From an uncultured Muribaculaceae bacterium (lineage in GTDB: Bacteria > Bacteroidota > Bacteroidia > Bacteroidales > Muribaculaceae), in assembly GCA_910576935.1 (NCBI GenBank), contig CAJTKG010000012.1, positions 7,206 to 71,205 of the forward strand: DNA of 64,000 bases, read 5' to 3'. The notes under the pieces are model-generated. The model worked only from the letters and a program-made list of their open reading frames with translations. It ran no database searches and was not told the origin of the DNA. Of this stretch, positions 23,767 to 32,410 are shown one piece after another; the stretch's first letter is position 1; every line of letters begins with the position of its first letter. The position numbers and the translations under genes were made by a program.

Positions 23767-25425
23767 CTATCGGATTAGTATCTGACGAGTTTTAAGGCCT
23801 TGGCGAACGATGTAGATGCCGGGTGAAAGAGTTTCTATAGAGTTGCCGATTTTAACACCGTTGAGATTGTAAACTTCGACAGGGATGTTTTCTTCGGTGT
23901 CAGATAGAATATCATTCACCCCTGAAGGAAATTTGTGTGGTACAATATTCTTGAATAAATTCCATGGAGACGTATTTGTTGCCGGTTCAATGCCTGCCTC
24001 GGGAAGATAAAGCGTGGCGTTGTTATATGTGTCGTTACTAAAGATATTACTCTCGGCTGTGACAGGTTTGTCGGAGTTGTAATAAATTTGCTCGATGTTG
24101 TTGCAGTTGGAAAATACATATTTCCCCATTGTTGTCAGTGAAGGGCCTAATTCGATCTTTTTAAGATTCCTGCACTGCGCGAATGCAAAATCTCCTATGG
24201 ATGAGATTTTATTGAGAGATATAGAAGTCAGGCTATTACAAGCGTTGAAAGTCACCCTGCCGATTGTTGTCACAGATTCGGGTATATTGATTGAGATTAG
24301 TCTTTGGCAGCCGCTAAAAGCACCCGATTTGATTTCTTTGACTGTTTCAGGCAATCGGACGGTTTCCAGACTAAAGCAACTGCCAAATGCAAAATCATCG
24401 ATCGTAGCCAAAGAATTACCGAGTTCTATAGATGCAAGATAATGACAATCGTAGAAGGCGTACTCGCCGATAGTTTTAAGGGTGTTCGGGAAATCGGCGG
24501 AAGTCAGTTTTACACAATATTCAAATGCACGTTTTGCTATAGCTGTTATTGTTTTCGGACATGCGAAATGACCAGTCTTACCGGATGGTACTTGAAGTAA
24601 TTCGGTGAGATTTTTATTGTATAAAGCACCGTCAATTGAGGTGTAGTAATTATTATTTTCAGCAACTTCGATAGCGGTAAGGGCGGAACATCTGGCAAAA
24701 ACATGCGTGCCTATTGATGAAACCGATTCGGGTATAAAGATATGTTCAAGAGCGGTACATTCATAAAAAGCACCGAGGTCTATGGTTGTGACAGAGTGTG
24801 GTATATTGATGGATTTTAATGAGTAGCAAGAATTGAAGGCATTGCTTCCTATGGTAGTCAATGACTCGGGTAAGGTTATTGATGATAGATTCTGGCACAT
24901 GCCGAAGGCATTGTGTCTGATTTCTTTTACCGAGCAAGGTATATTTATATCGGTCAAAGATGAACAATGATAGAATGCGCTTTCGTATATCATAGTTACG
25001 TTGTCAGGTATATTTACGGTCTTAAGTTTTTCGCAACGATAAAAACAATCGTAACTTATAGAAGTAAATGAATCCGGCAGGGAGGCTGAAACAAGATTGA
25101 TGCATAGTGCAAATGCATGATCGCCCGTGCGGATTACCGAGTTAGGTATGACAACGGATGTGATTGTGCTGCAATTTACGAAACCACACTCTCCTATGCC
25201 GGTTACAGAATAATCATTAGAGCCGTCATATGCGACAGACGGTATTACAAGGTCACCGACGACATCGTTTCCCGGTGTTTGTTGTGAAAATACCCCGGCT
25301 TTGGTTTGGCAAGTTTTATCTTCTTCACTGATAACTGTATACCAAAGACCGTTGAATTCAAAATCACGGCTGTAGGTATACAATGATATCGTTAGTGCCA
25401 TTATTGTAATTAGTCTGATTTTCAT
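23767..25425 (-). CDS. BspA-like leucine-rich-repeat surface protein with sorting-type tail
   Basis: The 552-residue protein has a signal peptide, a short lead domain (FNGLWYTVIS), then about fourteen LRR_5/BspA repeats of about 23 residues (for example ITSVVIPNSVIRTGDHAFAL, LTSISLNKISSIGDFAFAQC) to residue about 450, and a C-terminal tail reading VEVYNLNGVKIGNSIETLSPGIYIVRQG-type (residues about 518-546) that ends in ILIR. The tail resembles a type IX secretion C-terminal domain. BspA-like proteins bind host matrix or other bacteria. The gene is markedly AT-rich compared with its neighbours, which suggests recent acquisition. It starts 22 bases after the end of the glycerophosphotransferase-like gene. 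Confidence 0.88.
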   Translation of the reverse strand: MKIRLITIMALTISLYTYSRDFEFNGLWYTVISEEDKTCQTKAGVFSQQTPGNDVVGDLVIPSVAYDGSNDYSVTGIGECGFVNCSTITSVVIPNSVIRTGDHAFALCINLVSASLPDSFTSISYDCFYRCEKLKTVNIPDNVTMIYESAFYHCSSLTDINIPCSVKEIRHNAFGMCQNLSSITLPESLTTIGSNAFNSCYSLKSINIPHSVTTIDLGAFYECTALEHIFIPESVSSIGTHVFARCSALTAIEVAENNNYYTSIDGALYNKNLTELLQVPSGKTGHFACPKTITAIAKRAFEYCVKLTSADFPNTLKTIGEYAFYDCHYLASIELGNSLATIDDFAFGSCFSLETVRLPETVKEIKSGAFSGCQRLISINIPESVTTIGRVTFNACNSLTSISLNKISSIGDFAFAQCRNLKKIELGPSLTTMGKYVFSNCNNIEQIYYNSDKPVTAESNIFSNDTYNNATLYLPEAGIEPATNTSPWNLFKNIVPHKFPSGVNDILSDTEENIPVEVYNLNGVKIGNSIETLSPGIYIVRQGLKTRQILIR

Positions 25426-25447
25426 ATGGATGGTTTGTTTATTGATT

Positions 25448-26515
25448 TTATATCTGATTTCGGGTCAGGAGTGGTTTGATGAAGATGCGGTAACGGAGTT
25501 TAAGGCGGCGGAAGAGGTTTAGGGGCTTGCTCTTCATGTGGCCTCGGCGGTTGGCGATGAAATCGTCGACGGCGTCGAGGATGCGGGCGCAGTTGAGTCC
25601 GTCGGTGTGGGCTTCCTGGCGGTCGCGATAGGCCCGCATGGCCTGCATGAGATCGTCGGGACGTGTAAGGGCGCGTTCGATAGCGCCCTCGATGGCGTCG
25701 GCGTCGGTGACGTCGATGATGTGCGGTCCGGGCGTTGTGTTGTGAAATGTGACGACGGGTTTGTCGAGCAGCATGTATTCGAGTATTATGCTCGAGGCGT
25801 CGCAGAGCAGGACGTCGGTGGCGGCCATCACGTCGGGGCCCGGTGTCGCGGGATAATATGTGACATTGTCGCGGCGGCGGGCAAGGTCGTTGTAGAGACG
25901 GTCGACCTCGGGGTCGTCGAGCTTGGGATGGCGTGTTATGTGCCAGTCCCAGGCATGTGTTGCGGCGAGGCGTTCGATGACGGGATAGAGTTCGCGCAGG
26001 CGGGTGATGCTTTTGGTGAATGTCGAGGCGACGAATATGGCGGGGCGGTCGCGGCGGATGCCGTCGGCGCGCCGTCGGGCGGCTATCAGCGCGTCGGCCT
26101 TGGGCCAGCCGGTTTCGTAGACGGCGAAGTAGCCCAGCCGGTCGGCCAGAGCCTTGAACGGCCCGGTGCTTTCGGGGCCGAAGGTGAGCATGATGTCAAA
26201 CCAGCCGCGCAGTTTGAAGTGGGTGTCGCTGGCATAGCCGCGTTTGTTGATGGCATAACCGTGTTTGACGCAGACTTTGACGCCGGGAAAGAAATCGAAG
26301 ATGTAGTTGCCCGGGGCGAAAACGGCCGTCGGGTCATAGGCTTTGACCTCGGCGACGGTGTCAAGGCGGCGGTCGTCACCGGCGAGCATGTCGGGGCAGC
26401 CTTCGTCGAGATACCAGGCGACGCTGTCGCCGCGTCGCTCGATCTCCCGACCGAGCGGCCGGAGGATGTCGAAGGCATAGCCGTGGGCACAGAAAAAGAG
26501 GTAGCGTCGGTTCAT
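25448..26515 (-). CDS. CDP-glycerol glycerophosphotransferase-like protein
   Basis: The 355-residue protein has a GT-B-type fold layout: an N-terminal FFCAHGYAFDILRPL strand, a VCVKHGYAINKRGY segment with the conserved His, and a C-terminal nucleotide-binding half with FVASTFTKSITRL, WHITRHPKLDDP and LLCDASSIILEYMLLDKPV. The last motif is characteristic of the TagB/TagF family. In a Gram-negative host the product is presumably a surface polysaccharide or lipid modification, not teichoic acid. I placed the start at MNRRYLFFCAHG because it overlaps the upstream GT39 stop by four bases (26512-26515). Confidence 0.78.
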   Translation of the reverse strand: MNRRYLFFCAHGYAFDILRPLGREIERRGDSVAWYLDEGCPDMLAGDDRRLDTVAEVKAYDPTAVFAPGNYIFDFFPGVKVCVKHGYAINKRGYASDTHFKLRGWFDIMLTFGPESTGPFKALADRLGYFAVYETGWPKADALIAARRRADGIRRDRPAIFVASTFTKSITRLRELYPVIERLAATHAWDWHITRHPKLDDPEVDRLYNDLARRRDNVTYYPATPGPDVMAATDVLLCDASSIILEYMLLDKPVVTFHNTTPGPHIIDVTDADAIEGAIERALTRPDDLMQAMRAYRDRQEAHTDGLNCARILDAVDDFIANRRGHMKSKPLNLFRRLKLRYRIFIKPLLTRNQI

Positions 26516-28161
26516 TGCTGCGGCGATGCTGCGGTTGACGAATCGGCGGGTGCGGTGTGGCGCTCTCTGTTTACGGCGATGAAGATCTTGCGGCGGTTGT
26601 CGCACGAGCGGCGTGTCAGCAGGTCGATGTCAAACCGGTCGCCGATGTCCGTGGTGTCGGCCCATTCGGGAAAGAGCATGACAGCGCCCGGGCCGAGACG
26701 CTCGAAGTCGTCGAACGAGTCGATGACGCGCATGCGGTCGCCGAGGTAGAAGTTGAGGGTATAGTAACGTGTAAGGCGGTCGGTGCGCAGAGAGTAGACC
26801 GGACCTTCGGGCGCGGCGCGCTCTATGCGCTCGAGCAGTTTATGGTCGCTCTGAGCCTCGAGCACCATGGGCTGGACCGTGACGACATAGAAGAGGAAGA
26901 GGGTGAATGTCGAGGCCAAGGTGAAAAAGACGCAGTCGCTGCGGTTGATAAACCACCCCACGGCCATGACCAGAGGCGGCAGGGCGAAAAGCCAGCACCA
27001 GAACGGCACCGGGGCGACGGCGAGACCCGTGTCGACACAGTTGGCGACGATCACGGCTATGGGAGCGATGAAGGCTATGACGGCCATGAGCCACGCATAG
27101 CCTTTTAAGACGCGGGTGCGTGATATCAGGCCGATGATGTGGGCTATGCCGTAGGCCATCGCCGGGTAGACAGGCAGCAGGTAGACGCTGCGCTTGCTCG
27201 CCGGGATGCAGTAGAAAAGGATGACGACGACAAATGTTGTCGCCATGAACAGACCCGCGGGCTTGAAACGCAGTCGCGGCAGATGCTTGCGGGCCAAGAG
27301 CGACAGCAGGGCGAGAAGCGTCCACGGCAGCATGCCGACGGTGATGGTCATGAAGTTATACCACCACGGATTCTCGTGGCTTTCGTAGGTCATTGTGCCT
27401 GTGAGACGTCCGATATTTTCTTCATATGCCAAATCGATGAAGGTTTGGCCTCCCCGGAGCGATGCGGCATAATACCATACGGCGGGAATGGCCATGGCGG
27501 CAACGGCGATCAGGAGCATACGCCCCAGTGTCGGCATAAAACGCTCGCCGCGCAGCAGATAGAACACTCCGGCGACAAAGCAGGGTAACAGCGAGCCGAC
27601 CGGACCTTTTGTGAGCACGGCACAGGTCAGCAACAGGATGATATAGAAATATTTGCGACCACGGTGACGACATCGTCGGTCGAGCAGGTCATAAAACAGA
27701 TATAAAGCCGTGACGATTGCGGCGGTGAGCACCATGTCGAGCCGGCATGCTATTGCCGCGCGGAAGACTTCGGCCGATGTCACGGTGACAAGGGCCATCA
27801 CCATGGCGAAAGTCTCGGAGCGCTGACGGCGGGCCCAGTGATAACCGGCCATTGTCATGGCTATCACCGCCAGGGCCGACGGCAGGCGCGAGATAAACTC
27901 GTTGACCACGCCACCGTTGAAGATATAGGCGAAGATGGCTATCAGCCAGGCCAGGAACGGCGGTTTGTAGGGTATATCGCCACCGTAGTTGACGGGGAGA
28001 ATCCAGTTGCCCTGATCGATCATCGTCATGGCTACGATGGCTTCGCGCGGCTCGCCCTTGGAGTTGAACAGAGTCTCGCCGAGCCAGGGTATAAACAGTA
28101 TGACGAGGAGCACGAGCAGTGTCGTGGCCGATGTTGGAGAGAGTCGAAGGTTTGGTTTCAT
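26512..28161 (-). CDS. ArnT-like GT39 membrane glycosyltransferase
   Basis: The 549-residue protein has about twelve membrane helices, with the first loop motif GEPREAIVAMTMIDQGNW that holds the catalytic acidic residue of GT39/ArnT enzymes, followed by PYKPPFLAWLIA. The enzymes transfer a sugar from a polyprenyl-phosphate donor to a lipid A-type or protein acceptor on the periplasmic face. The start MKPNLRLSPT is chosen because the longer frame would overlap the divergent tamL gene and its promoter. It is translated together with the glycerophosphotransferase-like gene through a four-base overlap. Confidence 0.85.
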   Translation of the reverse strand: MKPNLRLSPTSATTLLVLLVILFIPWLGETLFNSKGEPREAIVAMTMIDQGNWILPVNYGGDIPYKPPFLAWLIAIFAYIFNGGVVNEFISRLPSALAVIAMTMAGYHWARRQRSETFAMVMALVTVTSAEVFRAAIACRLDMVLTAAIVTALYLFYDLLDRRCRHRGRKYFYIILLLTCAVLTKGPVGSLLPCFVAGVFYLLRGERFMPTLGRMLLIAVAAMAIPAVWYYAASLRGGQTFIDLAYEENIGRLTGTMTYESHENPWWYNFMTITVGMLPWTLLALLSLLARKHLPRLRFKPAGLFMATTFVVVILFYCIPASKRSVYLLPVYPAMAYGIAHIIGLISRTRVLKGYAWLMAVIAFIAPIAVIVANCVDTGLAVAPVPFWCWLFALPPLVMAVGWFINRSDCVFFTLASTFTLFLFYVVTVQPMVLEAQSDHKLLERIERAAPEGPVYSLRTDRLTRYYTLNFYLGDRMRVIDSFDDFERLGPGAVMLFPEWADTTDIGDRFDIDLLTRRSCDNRRKIFIAVNRERHTAPADSSTAASPQQ

Positions 28162-28194
28162 CTGAAGAATGCTTATCGCGTGTATAATCGGGTG

Positions 28195-28202
28195 CAAAAA
28201 TA
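28195..28202 (-). promoter_or_regulatory. -7 box of the GT39 gene
   Basis: TATTTTTG on the minus strand, with a three-of-four -33 match (GTTG) at 28225-28222 after 19 bases. It interleaves with the divergent tamL promoter. Confidence 0.5.
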
Positions 28203-28213
28203 AGAAAAAAATG

Positions 28214-28221
28214 TAACTTTG
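28214..28221 (+). promoter_or_regulatory. -7 box overlapping the tamL start region
   Basis: TAACTTTG matches the -7 consensus but ends only five bases before the GTG that gives the best lipoprotein signal. A transcript from here would be leaderless or would use a downstream ATG. Confidence 0.5.
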
Positions 28222-28225
28222 CAAC

Positions 28226-30547
28226 GTGAAAAGGAAAACGCCGGCACAGATGATGATTGCGGCGGTTGTCGTCATGGCGGCCGTGTTGGGAGCGTGCAGT
28301 TCGACCAAGCATGTGCCCGACGACAAGTATCTCCTCGATAAAGTCACCATAACCGTCGAGGATTCAGACAAAATATCGACCGACGAGCTGTATTATTTCC
28401 TTCGTCAGCAACCTAACCATAAAGTGCTCGGCTTTGCCAAACTGCAGTTGGCGACCTACAGCCTGTCGGGGCGCGACTCGACCAAATGGTATAACCGTTG
28501 GCTGCGCCGCCTCGGGCAGCCGCCGGTGATCTACAGCCCCGAGCTGACCGAGTCGTCGCGGCGACAGCTATATCAGGCCCTCGTAAACCGCGGTTATCTC
28601 GACGCCGTCATCGAGGTCGACACGATAGCCGAGAAGCCAAAACGCCTGACCGTAGACTACCGCATAACAACCGGGCGTCCGCACGTAATATCGACGATAG
28701 ACTATGAAATCGCCGACACGGCCATACGAGATGTCCTTATGGCCGACTCGGCGTTGTCGGCCATAAGACCCGGCAGCCTTTTTGACCGCAATGTGCTCGA
28801 CAATGAGCGCGGGCGCATCACCGAGACGCTGCGGAACCACGGCTACTATGCTTTCAACAAAGACAATATATCGTTTGTCGCCGACACGGTCAGAGGCTCG
28901 AAAGACGTGGGTCTGACAATGGTGATAGGCGCAGGCCGGAAGCCCGTCGCGCAGTCAGACAGCCTGCTGCGTCACATGGTCTACCGCATCAACGATGTCG
29001 TTTTTTATACCGTCGCACCGTCAGAGGCAACAGACACTGTCGACTACCGGACAATCAAGGTAGTCTATGGCAGCGACCGGTATATCAAGCCCGCGATACT
29101 CGAGGAAAAATGTTACTTGTATAGCGGTGAGCTCTACCGTGGTGTCGATGTCGACCGCACATATGAGGCTCTCGGCCAACTCGGTATACTCAAATTCATA
29201 AATATCGAACTGACGCCCGTGGCCACCATCGGCGGCGAGACATGGCTTGACGCGGCCATCACGTTGTCGCGCAACAAGAAACAGGGTATAACCCTCGAGC
29301 TTGAGGGAACAAACTCAGAGGGAGATCTCGGCGTGGGCGTCGGGCTGACATATCTCAACCGCAACCTCGCCCACAACTCCGAGTTGCTGACCGTCAAGCT
29401 GCGAGGGGCCTACGAGAGTCTGTCGGGCAATCTCGACGGACTCATCAACGACCGCTATACCGAAGTGGCCGCCGAGGTGGGCATCACCTTCCCGAAATTC
29501 GAGGCGCCGTTTGTGTCGAAGAGCTTCAAGCAGCGCATAATGGCCAACACCGAGTTTGCCATCACGGGCAACTATCAGGAGCGGCCCCAGTATACCCGCG
29601 TGATCGCCGGTGCGGCATGGAAATATAACTGGACTCAACGCCGCAGCGATTTCACACGCCGCCACACCTATGACTTCATTGACATAAACTATGTCAAGCT
29701 GCCGCGCTCGACACTCAATTTCATTGACACGGTGGCGCCGATCAACCCGCTGCTGCGCTACAGCTACGAGGACCACTTCATAATGCGCATGGGCTATACC
29801 TATTACCGCACCAACCGCCGCATACCGACGGCGACGCTCAACGCTTTCGCGATACAGCCCGAGGTGTCGACGCTGCGCGCCTCGGCAGAGGTTGCCGGCA
29901 ACCTGCTCTATGCCATATCGTCGATCGACGGTGCGCGCCGCCACGACGGGGCTTACAAGATCTTCGGGATACAGTTTGCCCAATATGTCAAGGGCGAGGT
30001 CGACTATACCTACACCAAGAATTTCAATTCGCGCAACGCCCTGTCGGTCCATGGCGGCTTCGGTATCGTCTACCCCTATGGCAACTCGTCGATGGTGCCG
30101 TTTGAGAAACGCTTCTATGCCGGTGGTGCCAACGGCGTCAGAGGCTGGGGCGTCAGAACTCTCGGCCCGGGCGCTTACGACTCGAAAAACTCTGTGAGCG
30201 ACTTCATCAACCAGTGTGGCGACATACGTCTCGACATGAGCATCGAGTATCGGGCCAAGCTCTTCTGGGTCTTCGAAGGCGCGCTTTTTATCGACGCCGG
30301 CAATATATGGACGATAAAGGAGTATGAAAACCAGCCAGGGGGTATGTTTAAGTTCAATAAATTCTACAAACAGATAGCTCTGGCCTATGGCGCGGGCATA
30401 CGCATGGACTTCACCTACTTCCTGCTGCGATTCGACCTTGGCCTGAAAGCCTATAATCCGGCGATGAATCAGGAGCGCTGGCCGCTGTTGCACCCGCGCT
30501 GGGGCCGCGATGCCAACTTCCATTTCTCGGTGGGCTATCCGTTCTGA
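28226..30547 (+). CDS. tamL: TamL, BamA/TamA-type outer membrane lipoprotein
   Basis: The 773-residue protein has a lipoprotein signal (MKRKTPAQMM..., lipobox LGAC, Cys 24), POTRA-like domains (about 35-350), and a C-terminal 16-strand barrel of the Omp85 family (about 380-773), ending in phenylalanine (HFSVGYPF). The barrel contains the GGANGVRGW loop (the family VRGY/F motif). TamL is the Bacteroidota lipidated TamA relative, working with TamB in outer-membrane assembly or lipid transport. The first codon is GTG at 28226; the ATG at 28250 is an alternative, but it would remove the basic residues of the signal peptide. The promoter is unusually close to this start. Confidence 0.9.
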   Translation: MKRKTPAQMMIAAVVVMAAVLGACSSTKHVPDDKYLLDKVTITVEDSDKISTDELYYFLRQQPNHKVLGFAKLQLATYSLSGRDSTKWYNRWLRRLGQPPVIYSPELTESSRRQLYQALVNRGYLDAVIEVDTIAEKPKRLTVDYRITTGRPHVISTIDYEIADTAIRDVLMADSALSAIRPGSLFDRNVLDNERGRITETLRNHGYYAFNKDNISFVADTVRGSKDVGLTMVIGAGRKPVAQSDSLLRHMVYRINDVVFYTVAPSEATDTVDYRTIKVVYGSDRYIKPAILEEKCYLYSGELYRGVDVDRTYEALGQLGILKFINIELTPVATIGGETWLDAAITLSRNKKQGITLELEGTNSEGDLGVGVGLTYLNRNLAHNSELLTVKLRGAYESLSGNLDGLINDRYTEVAAEVGITFPKFEAPFVSKSFKQRIMANTEFAITGNYQERPQYTRVIAGAAWKYNWTQRRSDFTRRHTYDFIDINYVKLPRSTLNFIDTVAPINPLLRYSYEDHFIMRMGYTYYRTNRRIPTATLNAFAIQPEVSTLRASAEVAGNLLYAISSIDGARRHDGAYKIFGIQFAQYVKGEVDYTYTKNFNSRNALSVHGGFGIVYPYGNSSMVPFEKRFYAGGANGVRGWGVRTLGPGAYDSKNSVSDFINQCGDIRLDMSIEYRAKLFWVFEGALFIDAGNIWTIKEYENQPGGMFKFNKFYKQIALAYGAGIRMDFTYFLLRFDLGLKAYNPAMNQERWPLLHPRWGRDANFHFSVGYPF

Positions 30548-30568
30548 CAATTTAACCCCGAGTGTGTT

Positions 30569-31627
30569 ATGGACCACAATAAAACAGATATTTTCATAAG
30601 TTACCGGCGCTCCGACGGGCGCGATACGGCCCGCACCGTTCAGCTTGCGCTCAAGAGCGCCGATGCCGGGAATATATTTTTCGATTACAGTTCGCTGCGC
30701 GACGGCGTTTTCAACGAAAAGATATATCGGGCGATTGACGAATGCAAGGTGTTTATACTCGTGCTGTCGCCCGAGTCGATGGACCGTTGTGTCAACGACG
30801 GCGACTGGGTGACCAAGGAGATCGAGCGAGCTCATGCCGCCGGATGCGAGATAATACCGCTTGCCGTTAACCGCAATTATGACGCGTGGCCCGCGGCATT
30901 GCCCGATAGTCTGTGTTTTCTCAAAGATATACAGCAGACAAAACTGCTGACCGACGAATACTTCGACGATTCGATAAGGCGGCTTGTCGAGAGGATAGCA
31001 TCCGCGCCTGATAAAAAGGTTGTACTCGAGTCAATAAATAATAAAACGGATAATAAAAAAACGAGTCAACTTATGAAGGCACTCGAACTTAACAACCGGG
31101 CCGTTATAGCGCTTGGCCGGAAAGATCAGGCACTTGCCGTCAGCCTGTTTGAACAGGCGTCTGACCTCGGCTTCGGCATCGCGATGTCAAAACTGGGCTT
31201 CGCTTATAAATTAGGGGCTCTCGGTCTCAGACAGGATTATGCCAAGGCGTTTGATTATTATTCGAAGGCTGCCCGGACGGGAGCTTCGTCGAACGGTTGG
31301 AACGGTCTGTCGGGTATGTATTTTGACGGTCTTGGCCGGTCAAAAGATCGCGACAGTGCAGCCAATTGTCTTGAATTGTGGCGAGAAAATAGCGCTAAAG
31401 AGCGCCTGGAGATAAAAAATCCCGTTCATGTCTCAGATGGATTGAAAGCCGCCTTCGTCGATGTCAGCGATGATTTCGAATGGCTGTTGATAGAGATGTA
31501 TCATCATGAGGTCGTGGCGCGAGGCAAAGGCCGAACTATAGAAATCAGTGCGTTTGAAAAATCGAAATACTTTGTAGCCGGATTTGACGGCGAACAATAT
31601 AAACAAGGCGAGTTAGAAATAAAATGA
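30569..31627 (+). CDS. TIR domain and Sel1-repeat protein
   Basis: The 352-residue protein begins DIFISYRRSDGRDTA, an unmistakable TIR first strand, followed by FFDYSSLRDGVF (box 2-like) and a DWVTKEIERA helix that holds the Glu expected for NAD+-cleaving TIR domains. The TIR domain spans about residues 6-140. Residues about 165-290 have Sel1/TPR-like helices (GFAYKLGALGLRQDYAKAFD, SGMYFDGLGRSKDRDSA). The gene starts 21 bases after tamL and its end overlaps gph by four bases, so it is in a tamL-TIR-gph unit. Function is not known; candidates are immunity (NADase) or signalling. Confidence 0.85.
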   Translation: MDHNKTDIFISYRRSDGRDTARTVQLALKSADAGNIFFDYSSLRDGVFNEKIYRAIDECKVFILVLSPESMDRCVNDGDWVTKEIERAHAAGCEIIPLAVNRNYDAWPAALPDSLCFLKDIQQTKLLTDEYFDDSIRRLVERIASAPDKKVVLESINNKTDNKKTSQLMKALELNNRAVIALGRKDQALAVSLFEQASDLGFGIAMSKLGFAYKLGALGLRQDYAKAFDYYSKAARTGASSNGWNGLSGMYFDGLGRSKDRDSAANCLELWRENSAKERLEIKNPVHVSDGLKAAFVDVSDDFEWLLIEMYHHEVVARGKGRTIEISAFEKSKYFVAGFDGEQYKQGELEIK

Positions 31628-32280
31628 AGACTTTAGTACTTTTTGACCTCGACGGCACACTGCTCGACACCATCGATGATCTCGGTGCGGCAACCAATCA
31701 TGCACTCAAGACATTGGGCTATCCCGAACACGCCATACCCTCATACCGCATGATGGTGGGCAACGGCATAACGAAGCTTATCGAGCGGGCGCTACCCGAT
31801 TACGCCAAGGATGAGGCTACGGTCAGGAAGGCGCGCGCGGTTTTCGTCGAGTATTATAACGAGCACTGCACCGACGCCACACGGCCTTATCCGGGCATCG
31901 AGGATCTGCTCTTCGAGTTGACGCAGCGCGGGGTCAACCTCGGTGTGACATCAAACAAGTATCAGCAGGCTGTCACGTGCATCATCGGCCACTATTTTCC
32001 CGACATACCTTTCAAGGCCGTGCTCGGCAATGTCGAAGGCATGCCGTCGAAACCCGACCCGTCGATAGTGTTCGCAGCGCTGACAGAATGCCCGACGCCT
32101 AAAGACTCGACGCTTTATGTTGGCGACTCGGGTGTTGACATGGAGACGGCGCGCCGCGCCTGCGTCGAATCGGTGGGCGTCACCTGGGGTTTTCGTCCGG
32201 CCAAAGAGCTTAAAGCTGCCTATGCCGACCATATTGTCTCAGACCCTGCGGCGATACTCGACATAGTATGCAATTCATAA
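31624..32280 (+). CDS. gph: HAD phosphatase, phosphoglycolate phosphatase-like
   Basis: The 218-residue HAD protein has LFDLDGTLLDT (catalytic Asp), a cap domain of about 70 residues, GVTSNK (motif II), KPDPSIV (motif III Lys) and YVGDSGVDMETAR (motif IV). It removes phosphate from 2-phosphoglycolate or a similar small substrate. Its ATG overlaps the TIR gene stop (ATGA). Confidence 0.88.
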   Translation: MKTLVLFDLDGTLLDTIDDLGAATNHALKTLGYPEHAIPSYRMMVGNGITKLIERALPDYAKDEATVRKARAVFVEYYNEHCTDATRPYPGIEDLLFELTQRGVNLGVTSNKYQQAVTCIIGHYFPDIPFKAVLGNVEGMPSKPDPSIVFAALTECPTPKDSTLYVGDSGVDMETARRACVESVGVTWGFRPAKELKAAYADHIVSDPAAILDIVCNS

Positions 32281-32342
32281 TGCACAAATTAGGGTGTATA
32301 TGGGGCTGTGGTGAAGGCCGTTGCTCCGTGTCGCCTGAAGCT

Positions 32343-32386
32343 ACAACGCAAGAAGCGAGAACCTCGGTCCTCGCTTCTTGCGTTGT
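32343..32386. terminator. Bidirectional hairpin terminator
   Basis: A 17-base-pair stem (32343-32359 with 32370-32386) with a ten-base loop lies between the convergent gph and the phosphodiester glycosidase gene. Confidence 0.75.
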
Positions 32387-32410
32387 GATATAAGTGTTGT
32401 TATATATTAC

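Noticed and set aside
25538..26749. Plus-strand ORF of 403 codons opposite the glycerophosphotransferase and GT39 genes
   Set aside because: Composition is that of an antisense shadow (repeated V, G, D and E) and it crosses the boundary of two real genes.
29315..30835. Minus-strand ORF of 506 codons inside tamL
   Set aside because: It covers the tamL barrel and part of the TIR gene in the opposite direction and shows no domain.
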